A DNA stretch of 13,278 nt, from NCBI GenBank assembly GCA_021396245.1, contig WNYE01000192.1:1-13278 (forward strand), read 5' to 3'. Below, in pieces: positions 1 to 10,160 of this stretch (positions within the stretch are counted from its first letter, which is position 1; every line of letters starts with the position of its first letter). Both the position numbers and the translations under genes were made by a program. Source of the DNA: Sporothrix humicola. Lineage: Eukaryota > Ascomycota > Sordariomycetes > Ophiostomatales > Ophiostomataceae. Below the pieces are notes generated by a model. It did not search any database, had not been told where the DNA came from, and worked only from the letters and a program-made list of their open reading frames with translations.

Positions 1-143
1 TTTTTTTTTTGTATGTTTTTTTTTTTTTTTTTTTTTTTTAATTTTTTTTTTTTTTTTTTTTTTATTTTTTTTTTATTTTTTTTTTCCTTTTTTTTTTTTT
101 TTTTTTTTTTTTTAACCCCCCCCCCCCCCCCCCCTTCCCCCCA
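1..143. repeat. T homopolymer followed by C homopolymer
   Basis: Positions 1-113 are almost entirely T with a few interruptions. A run of 19 C follows (116-134), then TT, six C and six A. The only reading frame here encodes phenylalanine and proline runs and is not a gene. Such tracts can be genuine simple repeats, but at a window edge they may equally be a low-quality contig end. Confidence 0.9.
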
Positions 144-249
144 AAAAATCGATCGTCCACGTATGTTGGTAATTATCGCCCCTGTTATTATTTCCCTTCT
201 CGTTGTCGTCTTGGTTATGTTTTACGTCCCTTTTTTTCTCTTAGAAAAA

Positions 250-470
250 ATACAAAAATACTTGTAAGGGGAGAAACGAATAAATAACGACACAACAATA
301 TGAGGAAATAAGGGAGTGAAGAAACAACAACATAACAAGACAGAGAAATAAGGGAATGAAGACGTAGTAAAATCATATTATAACAGGGGAGAAAATAACG
401 AAATGAAAAAAAAAACCAATAAAATAAAACCAAAGAAGGGAAGAAATAAATAAACAAAGAAATAGCTTTT
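250..470. repeat. Purine-rich degenerate minisatellite-like stretch
   Basis: The plus strand is dominated by A and G. An 18-bp unit, GAAATAAGGGAGTGAAGA, occurs at 305-322 and again at 345-362 with one mismatch, giving a 40-bp period. The phrase GGGGAGAAA at about 268 and 386 suggests further decayed copies. No coding potential is evident. It is probably simple-sequence expansion next to the T/C tract. Confidence 0.6.
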
Positions 471-717
471 TTCTACATTGTTTTATATATTGTCCGCTGC
501 TTGTCGACTGTCACCTGGCTGGGTCCTGGCCGGGCTATTTTTTCTATTTATTTATCCCAGATCGCTGTATCTCTGGCTGGTCTGAGTTGTTCTACCACCA
601 AAAAATACCAAGAAATAAAAAGGTAGGTAATGCACCCGAATATCACCAAGTACAAGTACTCATAAACAAACGAAAGACAACACAAGTCAAACGAGCATAA
701 AAGATGCAGGGCAGTAC

Positions 718-734
718 TACGGAGTACGGAGTAC
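718..734. repeat. Overlapping double copy of TACGGAGTAC
   Basis: TACGGAGTAC is present at 718-727 and again at 725-734, overlapping by three bases. The same 10-mer recurs at 1281-1290, and its first nine bases recur at 10391-10399. All copies are intergenic. No function can be read from the sequence. Confidence 0.75.
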
Positions 735-1190
735 TACACCACGATATACCACGATGACACGCAACGGTACAACACTGCTCCTACCCAAACCGGCCATCAC
801 AGGACAGTAGAAACCATGTCTCTTCCTCCGACCACGACAAGCGCGCTCCACGAATGTCCTGCACAAACCACAAAAAGCAGAGAAAAGAATTGCAGGCAAC
901 TACCCCACCCTGGCGGCACTGGGCGGGATATCTTCAAATTCTCACTGTTATGGAGTGTTTTGTCGGCGAGCGATGACCTTGCCCCGGTCCCGAATGCCCA
1001 GCCGCATAGCCGAACCAGCAGCACAAACTGTCTGGATGATGCACGCATGGTGATGCAAGGGCAAGGACGAGAGTGGCGTATTTCTCGTGGTGCTTCATGA
1101 ATGCTTCTCGAACGAAGGTAGAGTCCCGCGTCGATACGGCGTGGACACGTCGGCGCCATCATCTATTGCTCCGCATTTATGCCATAATAA

Positions 1191-1209
1191 CATACAGATT
1201 GTCTGTATG
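1191..1209. repeat. Perfect 8-bp inverted repeat with 3-nt loop
   Basis: CATACAGA at 1191-1198 and TCTGTATG at 1202-1209 are exact reverse complements separated by three bases. It could be a small hairpin or a dimeric protein-binding site. No gene lies within 600 bases downstream, so its role is unknown. Confidence 0.6.
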
Positions 1210-1280
1210 CGATTATCTCGAGCCAACTACGAAAAATAAAACCGTTACATCCTGGAGCGTGATGAGGAATAACCAACATG

Positions 1281-1290
1281 TACGGAGTAC
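1281..1290. repeat. Third copy of TACGGAGTAC
   Basis: An exact match to the 10-mer found at 718-734, lying within GTACGGAGTAC in the gene-poor stretch upstream of RPA190. The shared word in unrelated surroundings suggests a dispersed short repeat and not a local duplication. Confidence 0.75.
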
Positions 1291-1680
1291 GCCGTAGATG
1301 TTTCGATACCCAGGTAATACTGAACGGGCTGGAAATCATCAATAAGTCGTGTACACTGTTCGACACAATAGCGTCCTAAATAGTGGACGAAGAAGTACTA
1401 TTTGCAGCGTATTAATATTATGTAGTATACAAATTTCTTGCCACGACGTTCATCCCCGACGCGATTATATATAGACGAGGAAAGAGCAATCTTTTCCGTC
1501 GTATTACTCTTCATATTTTGGGGGTGTCGCTTGAAACTGCAAATTCGTCCGCTTGTTGGGCCGAGACCCACCGTAATTCTGCCTCCCGACACCGCCATTT
1601 TTTTTTTACCATGCTAGTCCACCGAGATGGCGAGAAGAGGCAAACAGCTTAAAAAAACAAAAAAAAAACCGACACCCCCC

Positions 1681-1741
1681 AAAATCAAGCAACTACGACC
1701 AACAGAGCCAGAAACGACCTGCTCTCGTCTTGCTTGATTTT
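1681..1741. promoter_or_regulatory. 12-bp inverted repeat in the RPA190 upstream/leader region
   Basis: AAAATCAAGCAA at 1681-1692 and TTGCTTGATTTT at 1730-1741 are perfect reverse complements separated by 37 nt. The element ends 98 nt before the RPA190 start codon, so it lies in the proximal promoter or the 5' leader. If transcribed it could form a stem-loop; otherwise the arms could be paired binding sites. The transcription start is not known from sequence. Confidence 0.5.
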
Positions 1742-1839
1742 TGATCCCACAGTATCCAATTTCCATCCACACGCATTACCAGCCTTCCGGCTTCCGCAAC
1801 ACCGACCAATTGCCCGCTTTCAGCGGAAGAAACCACAGC

Positions 1840-4800
1840 ATGAATGTATCTCAGCCTGTTGCCTCCTCCGTGGAGAGTGTTGAGTTCACCTTCCTCTCGA
1901 CAGACGAGATCCGAGCAGCATCCGTGAGGCGTATAGAAAATGATAGCACATTTGATACCCTCCTCAATCCCGTGCCCGGCGGTCTGTACGATCCTTCTCT
2001 TGGCTCCTGGGGCGACTCCCTGTAAGAATCTCTTGCCAACCCTACGCTTTGGCTGCGCCCGTCCACTAATTCCTCTACCATTACAGCTGTACTACGTGCA
2101 ACCTCGGACAGTCGTTGTGCCCCGGCCACGCAGGCCATATTGATCTGCCCGTTCCCGTCTACCATCCGGTTTTTATGGACCAGGTTTTGCGTCTTCTCCG
2201 CGCGGAATGCATCTACTGCCACCACTTCCGACTGCCTCCGAAGGAGATCAACCGATACGCCTGCAAACTTCGCCTTCTTCAATACGGGCTTCTCCCAGAC
2301 GCCATGAAAATCGATGCTATCGGAGAGGATTTTAGCAGCCTGGCTGTACCTGGCCTCCCCCAAATGGATATCGAGTGCGACGACGACAGTATGTCGACCA
2401 CCGACGGAGTCTCTCGGGCAAGAAACATGTATGTTCGCCAGGTTCTACATGACCAGAGAGTCCTTGCTGGCGACATACGCAAGGGAAAGCACGAGGGTGC
2501 CTCCGAGTTCCGCCGAGAACTGGTCCAGCAGTTCCTGAAAGACATCGTCGTCGGCAGGCAATGTGCTCGCTGCAAAGGCATCTCGCCCAGCTACCGCAAA
2601 GACCGCTTTGTCAAAATATTTGAAAAGCCGCTAAACTCGAAGGAACAGGCCAAGATGGCGGCCGGCCAGTTCAAAGTACGCGATGCTCTGACACTTCGCC
2701 CGAAGAACCAACGGTCAAATGCTGCCAACCTACCCGACGAGGGCATTGCTGATATCAGCCTCGATTCTGCGAGTGATGGCGAAAATGGCGACTCTGCAGA
2801 CGAGCTGGACGTGGATGGCAATGTTGTCCACAAATCTTTCACCGACAAGCCAACATCTCTCCAACCCCAGCAGCGCTACATTAGCACACAGGAGGTTCTC
2901 GAGCGGCTGCGCCTTCTATTTGCCAATGAACAGGACATCTTGCAGCTCGTCTACAATTCCAGACCACAGGGACGTGATGTACGGACGAACCCTGACATGT
3001 TTTTCATCCACGCCCTTCTTGTCCCGCCAAACAAATACCGACCAGAAGCACGCACAGGCGATGCACAAGTTACGGAGGCCCAGCAGAATTCTCTGTACAA
3101 GGCCATTCTTGGGGCTTCTTTTCGTGTCGCCGAAATCCACCGCGAGATTTCCGACGCAGCTTCGAAGACCGCGCAGTCACTACCAGGCCGCTTTTCAAGG
3201 GACATCCTCTCTCTCCACGAAGCTTGGTCGGATCTTCAAAATGCCGTGAACTCTCTCATCGATTGCACCAAAAATCCAGTCCAAGGACAGAACGCAAAAC
3301 GGATTGAAGACGGCATCAAACAAAAACTGGAGAAGAAAGAGGGCCTTTTTCGAAAGAATATGATGGGAAAACGTGTTAATTTTGCAGCACGCAGCGTCAT
3401 TTCACCAGACCCAAATATCGAGACGAACGAGATTGGCGTGCCTCCAGTTTTTGCCCGCAAACTCACATACCCAGAGCCCGTGACTAGCCACAATTTCAAG
3501 GAACTTCAACAGGCCGTCATTAACGGAACAGAGACCTGGCCTGGAGCGTCTGCTATAGAGAACGAAAACGGCCAAGTCGTCAATCTGAGAGGAAAATCCC
3601 TAGAAGATCGAATGGCCCTTGCGAATCAGCTTTTGGCGCCTTCTAGCAATGGGAGTTCCAACATGCGGGGGAAGAAGGTTTACCGGCACCTTAGCAATGG
3701 CGATGTTGTTCTCATGAACCGACAGCCCACTCTCCACAAGCCATCCATTATGGGACATCGAGTCAGGGTCCTACCCGGCGAGAAGACCATCCGAATGCAT
3801 TATGCAAATTGCAACACATACAATGCTGATTTTGACGGCGACGAGATGAATATGCACTTTCCTCAAAACGAAATTGCGCGTGTTGAGGCACTGCAACTCG
3901 CGGACACAGACCACCAATATTTATCTGGCACGCAGGGCAAGCCGCTGCGTGGCCTTATCCAGGACCATATATCTATCTCGGTCGCTCTCTGCAGCAAGGA
4001 TACCTTTTTTCAACGTGGGACATACCAGGATCTCATCTACAGCGCCCTGCGCCCAGAGAGTGGCCACATCCTAGGAGATCGGATTGAGCTTGTATGCCCG
4101 GCCATCTTGAAGCCTGTGCCGAGATGGACCGGAAAGCAGGTCATCACAACCATCTTGAAGAATATCAAGCCGCCTAATTGCGGCCATCTTTGGATGAGTG
4201 GCAAGAGCCAAGTTCCGGAGAATCGATGGGGCTCACATAAAGAGGAGGGTGTTGTTGAGTTCCGGGAGAGCGTGTTGATCTCTGGCATTCTTGACAAAGC
4301 TCACCTCGGCCCCAGCTCGGGCGGTTTCATTCACGCTGTCCACGAAGTTTATGGCCCCTCGGTTGCCGGGAAAGCTTTGAGTTGTATGGGACGCTTGTTG
4401 ACAAGACTTCTCAATATGAGGGCATTTACCTGCGGAATCGACGACTTACGACTGACCCCAGAAGGTGAGATCAACCGCACCCGTGAGCTTCAAGCAGCCC
4501 AGAGTGCTGGCCTTGGGGTTGCCGCAGCCTACGTGAGCCTCAAAGAGCAAGCGCCGACGGACAAAGACCCAGAACTTCTTCGTCGCCTCGAGGATGTCAT
4601 GCGAGATGATAGCAAGCAGGAAGGGTTGGACTTGTTGATGAACAAAATAAGTGCCAATGTTTCGAGTAGCGTGACCAAGGCCTGCCTGCCGGTTGGCCTT
4701 GAAAAACCGTTCCCCCACAACCACATGCAGGCCATGACTATATCTGGTGCGAAGGGAGGTGGTGTCAACGCAAACCTGATCTCCTGCAACCTCGGTCAGC

Positions 4801-7142
4801 AGGTCTTGGAGGGCCGAAGGGTGCCTCTCATGGTCAGCGGGAAATCGCTGCCTTGCTTTTCTGAATTCGACACAAGCTTGCGGGCGGGCGGTTACATTGT
4901 TAATCGTTTCCTGACGGGCATTCGGCCACAGGAGTACTACTTCCATCATATGGCAGGCCGCGAGGGTCTTATCGACACTGCTGTAAAGACATCGCGCTCG
5001 GGCTATCTTCAACGATGCTTAATCAAAGGAATGGAGGGCCTTGAAGTGGCGTATGACTCGTCCGTTCGCGACTCGGACGGCAGCTTAGTCCAATTTTTGT
5101 ATGGTGAGGACGGGCTCGACGTCACCAAACAGAAATACCTGACCGACTTCAGCTTTGTGCTGCACAACCTTGAATCCGAAATGTCTGACTTCAAGTTCTC
5201 GGATCCTCGAACAGCGCAGCTGTTCGACCACAAAGACGACTTTTTCAAGCAGACCAAACGCATGATGAAAAAGTCGAGTGCCAATCCTTCTTTTGCAGAC
5301 GAACCGGTCAATGCACTTGTCAACCCGGCCAAGCATGCCTTTGCAATGTCAGAGAAGTTCTTCGGCGCAATGTCTTCATACGTCCGTGAGAACAAAGATC
5401 GCCTCATCAAAGAAAAAGATGGGAAGGGGGGCGATGACTGCACAACTCGTCTGCCATCTGACCAGGCTTATATGGGGAAGCGGTCGGTTGAACGCGTGTT
5501 TGCTGCGAAATATCTACGTTCGCAAGTGGAACCCGGAGAGGCTGTAGGTATTGTTGCCGGGCAGTCTGTTGGCGAGCCGTCGACTCAGATGACTCTAAAC
5601 ACGTTCCATCTAGCTGGACACTCGGCAAAGAACGTCACATTGGGTATCCCACGCCTACGTGAAATTCTGATGACCGCCAGCGCCAACATCTCAACTCCCG
5701 CCATGACCTTAGTCCTTAGACCTGACCTGACACACGAGCAAGGCGAAAATTTCGCCAAGACTATTGGCGTGCTTCCGCTCTCTCACGTCCTCGACAAGAT
5801 TGCAGTGAAGGAGCGCGTCGGGAAGGGCGTCGGACATTCATTTGCGAAGATTTTTGATGTCCGGCTTGACTTTTTCCCCACAAGCGAATACGAAGCAATC
5901 TATGCCGTGAGCGCACTTGACGTCTTGGACACTGTCGAAAAGAGAATGTTGCCGGCACTTCGCAAACTTATTGTCAAGGCGGCCAAGCAGCACGAGAAGG
6001 GCCAATCTAGTGCGAGTATTCCTGATATCGGTGTTAAATCGGGAGTGGTCGATGTTTCTCGAGGGGGCAACGAGGACGGCCAGGGCGGCAACGCGCAAAT
6101 GGACGACGACAGTGACGACGATGAGGGTGACAACGATGCGACGAGTGTCAAGCAACGGGCAAACCGCAACGAGGCTGTTTCGTATGGGCCAAACGACGAC
6201 GAAGACGACGAAATACGAGTTCGCATGGAACGGGCTGCCACAGCCGAAGATGACCTGCCAGACGACGAGGGCTATGTGGGCAGCCCGCGGCCCTCTGTGC
6301 GCATCAATGCCAACCCGGAAGAAGAGAGCGGTGCAAGTGATGGTGAGACAAGCGATGAAGAGAGCAGTACTCGGCGAGTGGAGGGCGTGCGAGGAAAGAA
6401 AGAGCCGGCTGGTTCTGAAGCACGCCAGGCCAGGATCAAGGGTGACAATACCAACATCACACGCTTCCGATCGGATGAAAAGGCCGGCGAGTGGTGTGAG
6501 TTTACGCTGGAGCTCTCCGCCGACAGTCCCAAGATCCTAATGCTGAGTGTGGTGGAGGATGCCGTTCGGCGTTCCGTCGTCCGCCAGATTCCCGGTGTAA
6601 AGTCATGCACGTTTGTTGCAGATGAGGTGGTGAAGAATGCACGCACGGGAATAGAGGCAAAGGTTCCAGTCGTGCACACCGAGGGTACAAATATCCGGGC
6701 CATCCAGCAATTTAGCGACTACTTCGATCCTAACCAGCTGGCTACCAACGACATTGTGGCCATGTTGGACATCTATGGCGTGGAGGCGTGCCGGAACACC
6801 ATCATTCGAGAGCTGAGCACAGTATTCGTCTCTCATGGCATCGGCGTCGACAATCGCCATCTCAACCTCATTGGCGATTTCATGACTCGCGGTGGCGGCT
6901 TCATGCCATTCAACCGCTACGGGTTAAAGGGCAACGTCAGCCCCTTTACAAAGATGAGCTTCGAGACAACTTTGGCATTCTTGAAAGACGCGCTGGTGGA
7001 TGGCGACTGGGACGGGCTCGTTACGCCAAGCAGCCGCATTGTCATGGGCAGACTTGGTAAGACGGGAACGGGAGCATTTGATGTTTTGACAAGGGTCCCA
7101 ATGGTACATTTCGACCCAATGCAAGGTGCCACGGAGCTCTAG
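1840..7142 (+). CDS. RPA190: DNA-directed RNA polymerase I largest subunit (A190)
   Basis: Catalytic subunit of nucleolar Pol I, which transcribes 35S pre-rRNA. Exons are 1840-2021 and 2087-7142. The 65-nt intron 2022-2086 has GTAAGA, a CTAAT branch site and TTACAG; reading through it gives an immediate stop. The product is 1745 aa, slightly longer than yeast A190. The clamp zinc ligands C62, C65, C72 and H75 follow the splice junction, and a second site is C102/C105 with C220/C223. The Mg-binding NADFDGD lies at 640-646 (D642, D644, D646). The bridge helix starts near GREGLID (1018-1024) and the trigger loop near 1210-1240. A strongly acidic stretch at about 1400-1490 in the jaw matches the position of the A190 expander (DNA-mimicking) loop. 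A smaller acidic insertion lies near 283-305. The ATG at 1840 is the only in-frame ATG before the intron and has A at -3. All active-site motifs are intact. Confidence 0.97.
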
Positions 7143-7609
7143 GCAGTGAAAGCATATCCGCAAGAATGAATCAAGAAGGGGTCTGGGGATTTGGGACAAT
7201 ATTAAAAGCACAATTCCTGTTCGAATTAGGGTGTTCAGTTATTTTGAAATTTCAGTTTGTAATCAATTAGAATCCATAGAAAGACCAATTGTTTGTTTCC
7301 ATCCGATGAATGAATGTTCTTTCTTCCCTCCTCTTTCTTTCAACCCACCAAACACACGGAGCAGCGAGAAATACACATTGCCGCGACTGCGAACTGGCGC
7401 CATCCGCGTTTTTACCTCGGGATCGTTCTTCTTTGCTTCTCCGCGTTCCCGGTATCCGCAAACAACCCCGCATGGGACACAAGACTAACAATGGTTATCG
7501 GCGGCATATGTTCTTTGCTCTGTGTAAATGCACGAATGTCTGCGCCCTAATGGAACGGGTCACACAAACATAATATTCCAAAGTACACGAGCCGCAACAA
7601 AGTACGTTG
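7143..7609. other. Spacer: RPA190 3' flank and GST-kappa upstream region
   Basis: No gene is recognised here. AT-rich sequence after the RPA190 stop, including AATATTAAAAG at about 7199-7209, is a plausible 3'-end region. The overlapping short frames between 7231 and 7573 lie in both strands and several phases without any domain signature. The stretch leads directly into the TATA box at 7610. Confidence 0.5.
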
Positions 7610-7618
7610 TATATATAG
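7610..7618 (+). promoter_or_regulatory. TATA box for the GST-kappa-like gene
   Basis: TATATATAG lies about 113 nt before the ATG at 7731, a normal distance for a fungal core promoter with a short leader. It is the clearest TATA box in the spacer. Confidence 0.55.
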
Positions 7619-7730
7619 ACCTTTGCCTTTCCGATGCACAAGAACCACAAACGACATATATTGAACGAAAAGTTTACAAGTTCCTATAACACGGCGGCCG
7701 CGCTTCAACCCTCTTTTTCAATCGAAGAAA

Positions 7731-8829
7731 ATGTCTCAGCAGCCTCTCATTACACTCTACGTGGATGTGGTGAGCCCTTTCGCTTACGAGGCTTACTACA
7801 TTCTCAGGGTAAGTGGTGTTCCGCGCATTGGAGAGAGAGCATGGCGACGGTTTGCCCATACCGGCACCAGTGAACCACTATCGGTAATTGACAAAAGCTC
7901 ACTGCTTACCCCTCTTACCTTATTTTGTGCAGAATGACAGTGCATTTAAAGAGTGCTCTATCCAGTATGTGCCAATTCTTTTAGGCGGCCTGATGAAAAC
8001 GGTACGTTAATGATCCGTCCCTCTGCCATTAACGAGCTGGATCAGAAGAAAACAAGATGCGTCGTAATATACCGTACGCTGTACTTGGTAATGCGGCCTA
8101 GCTAGTTGTCAATGGCGGCTAACTAACCATTCACAAGTGCGGCAATACCGCACCGATTTATATCAAAAGTACGTCGTGTTCCACATAAGCCAAGCGGGCC
8201 TTTACGAGCGACAGACTGACAGTCGTCGCTAATTGTATTCGTGTAGACAAGGACAGCTGGATCCAGACTGAGCGGCTCCGTTGGGCCCGCGCATTCAATA
8301 TTCCCATGAAAGACGATGCGCCCCCAGGCTTTCCTCCCAGGACATTGACAGCAATGCGCGCTGTCAGTGTTGTCGCGCAGCTAGAAGAAGAGAATAGAGA
8401 GGGCCGGCTGACACGTGTACTCGACGCGCTATTCCACGCCCTCTGGGTCGAGCACCGGCCGATTCAAGAGCCTGAGACGGTCCAGAAGATACTCAGCAAT
8501 GTGCTAAACGAACGGGACTTCAAACACGGTAGGCTGCTCTTGGTACCTGACGTCTAATTGATGCGAAGTAGAGCAGAGTCTATCATGCATTGTACGAAAG
8601 ACTAATCACCACGACAGTTCTCGACAACATCAGCACAACGGGCAAGACCGCATTGTCAGATAACACCGACAAAGCATTTGCAGATGGAGCCTTTGGCCTT
8701 CCTTGGATGGTCTGCACGGGCGTGAATGGTCGAAAAGAGGGCTTTTGGGGGGTCGATCATATCGGCCAAGTCACTCAATTTCTCGGACTGAAGCGGCCTG
8801 GCGAGGGAGGTTGGAGAGCAGTCCTGTGA
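7731..8829 (+). CDS. Kappa-class glutathione S-transferase / DsbA-like thioredoxin-fold protein
   Basis: Exons are 7731-7808, 7933-8001, 8138-8168, 8247-8528 and 8618-8829, giving 672 nt and 223 aa, the usual size for GST kappa / 2-hydroxychromene-2-carboxylate isomerase relatives. Introns are 124, 136, 78 and 89 nt with GTAAGT, GTACGT, GTACGT and GTAGGC donors. Family marks seen: a beta strand then VVSPF (13-17) with the probable catalytic Ser15; VPILLGGLMK in exon 2; CGNTAPIYIKNKDSW (50-64); RLRWARAFNIP (69-79); and FGLPW (179-183), the cis-proline loop, near the C terminus before the final helix. The family conjugates or reduces substrates with glutathione, or isomerises aromatic intermediates; the substrate cannot be told. 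There is no signal peptide, and the C terminus AVL is not a standard peroxisomal PTS1. The ATG has A at -3 and follows a TATA box. Exon 3 is only 31 nt. Confidence 0.9.
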
Positions 8830-8880
8830 AACTGTGTATGCTGTTGTCTGATCGACTACATCCACAAACACTGTGTAGCA

Positions 8881-8894
8881 TATATACATATATG
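8881..8894 (+). terminator. Putative polyadenylation efficiency element of the GST-kappa-like gene
   Basis: TATATACATATATG starts about 50 nt after the stop codon. It contains overlapping TATATA and TACATA motifs of the type used as fungal 3'-end efficiency elements. The cleavage site itself cannot be read from the sequence. Confidence 0.35.
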
Positions 8895-8962
8895 TGGATG
8901 TCTATTTGTTTGTCTCTTATGTTAATACTGATACGGGATACACAGACGCACGATAGATATGC

Positions 8963-9000
8963 AAAGGGGAAGAAAGAAGAAAAAGAAAAAGAAAAGAAAA
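8963..9000. repeat. 38-nt uninterrupted purine tract
   Basis: Every base from 8963 to 9000 on the plus strand is A or G, mostly GAAA and GAAAA units. On the H3 sense strand it reads as an uninterrupted pyrimidine tract about 470 nt past the H3 stop. It lies in the middle of a convergent-gene spacer and may aid termination, but this is inference. Confidence 0.7.
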
Positions 9001-9466
9001 TGTATATAATATCAACACGGCGACGAGTCGTAATAGTACGGTGTGGTCGGTCAAAAGAAAACGAAGCAATCCCAAAAAGAAACGGGGCTTTCCTCGGACG
9101 TTAAGTGACACATCCATAGTCAGCCGATAATACGAGACGCCAAAAGACAACGGATGAAAAATCCTCGCGTAGCATACTACCAACGCGGTGGGAACACGCG
9201 TCTACGTCCCGTCTCGTCTATGGCAAGCGGCGGCGGTTCGCGTCGCAAAACGACGGTTTGTGATTGTCACGCAATAATAACGCAGTATTCGTGTCATGAG
9301 TCAATGATTTGTTTGGCAGCAACCTTTTGCTGCAGAAGTCCGCATAGTGTACAGCCCTCAATAATAAAAACCAGAAATAAACCAACGCAATCAATAACGC
9401 CTTGTGATATTAACCCCTCCCGAATGTGAACCAACCATCGCGAAACAAACGTCCATGCACGGTCGT

Positions 9467-10012
9467 CTAGTTGCGCTCGCCGCGCAGACGACGAGCAAGC
9501 TGGATGTCCTTCTACAGAGATTGTTAGGCCATGTTCAAAGTACTTATGCTTATGGGTGGTGGATACTAACCGACTGGATGGTGACGCGCTTGGCGTGGAT
9601 AGCGCACAGGTTGGTGTCCTCAAAGAGGGAGACGAGGTAAGACTCGACGGATTCCTGGAGGGCACCGATGGCGGACGACTGGAAGCGGAGGTCGGACTTG
9701 AAATCCTGTGCAATCTCACGGACCTGCAGTTAAGAAAACAATGCCATTAGTGACGTTCGGTGCGACTAGATGTGGGTTCTTTTTAGTGGGCTGGCTTACC
9801 AAGCGCTGGAAAGGCAGCTTGCGAATCAGAAGCTCAGTCGACTTCTGGTAGCGACGGATCTCACGGAGGGCGACGGTACCAGGCTTGTAGCGGTGAGGCT
9901 TCTTGACGCCGCCGGTGGAGGGAGCGCTCTTGCGGGCAGCCTTGGAGGCGAGCTGCTTGCGGGGGGCCTTGCCACCAGTGGACTTGCGAGCGGTCTGCTT
10001 GGTACGAGCCAT
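9467..10012 (-). CDS. HHT1: Histone H3
   Basis: Core nucleosome histone; two copies pair with H4 to form the tetramer around which DNA is wrapped. On the minus strand the exons are 10012-9800, 9723-9571 and 9511-9467, totalling 411 nt and exactly 136 aa with the initiator Met. The introns are 76 nt (9724-9799, GTAAGC...CAG) and 59 nt (9512-9570, GTTAGT...TAG). The tail ARTKQTARKSTGG carries K4, K9, S10 and K14, the ARKSAP context of K27 is present, and the histone fold ends in the fungal form RLRGERN. Fungal VTIQSKDIQ is seen where animals have VTIMPKDIQ. This is a canonical H3 with no centromeric features. The ATG context is ATCAAAATGG. H3 is divergent from H4 across a 1427-bp promoter and convergent with the GST-kappa-like gene. 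Confidence 0.98.
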
Positions 10013-10065
10013 TTTGATGTTTCAAGGGTAGGCGACAACAAAAGTGATGATAAAAGTGATGAAAA

Positions 10066-10093
10066 GTGGTGGTGGTTGTTGTTGTTGTTGTTG
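10066..10093 (-). repeat. CAA/CAC triplet repeat in the H3 leader
   Basis: On the H3 sense strand this region reads as about six CAA units followed by CAC units, 54-81 nt before the ATG. It most likely lies in the 5' UTR. Unstructured CAA-rich leaders favour scanning and translation in other eukaryotes; a similar effect here is inference. Just downstream, an 11-bp unit is directly repeated (plus-strand AAAAGTGATGA at 10040-10050 and 10052-10062). Confidence 0.6.
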
Positions 10094-10160
10094 ATGATTA
10101 TGTGGCGAATGTGAGGATGTAAGAAAAGAGATATTGTCCAGTGGGGGTGGGCGACCAAAG

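Larger units (their letters stand above)
480..1680. other. Gene-poor intergenic region upstream of RPA190
   Basis: I see no recognisable gene here. Short open frames exist on both strands (816-1100 plus, 797-1162 minus), but they overlap one another, have no recognisable motif, and sit in mixed-composition DNA. The stretch holds copies of a TACGGAGTAC repeat (718-734 and 1281-1290) and a small perfect hairpin (1191-1209). The last 100 bases contain A and T homopolymers (about 1597-1608 and 1651-1668), as is common in fungal promoters. Confidence 0.55.
8830..9466. other. Spacer between convergent GST-kappa and histone H3 genes
   Basis: No gene is recognised. It must contain the 3' UTRs and termination signals of two genes transcribed toward each other. 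Visible features are the TATATACATATATG element just after the GST-kappa stop and a polypurine tract at 8963-9000. Short open frames here show no domain and are not supported. Confidence 0.6.

Noticed and set aside
13..267. Open frame encoding runs of phenylalanine and proline
   Set aside because: Direct translation of the T and C homopolymers; no gene-like composition.
797..1162. Overlapping open frames on both strands (121 aa minus, 94 aa plus at 816-1100)
   Set aside because: They overlap antisense, have no recognisable domain, and no splice or promoter context favours either. A lineage-specific small gene cannot be excluded.
4446..5012. 188-aa minus-strand frame inside RPA190, and a 170-aa one at 1851-2363
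   Set aside because: Antisense shadows of a long, GC-balanced, highly conserved coding exon.
6099..6375. Aspartate- and glutamate-rich repeats of RPA190, considered as an unspliced intron
   Set aside because: The frame stays open throughout, the composition is typical of the A190 jaw insertion, and no donor/acceptor pair is needed to restore conserved sequence.
7220..7231. B-box-like GTTCGAATTAG, considered as part of a tRNA gene
   Set aside because: No A box, acceptor-stem pairing or anticodon arm is found at the required distances.
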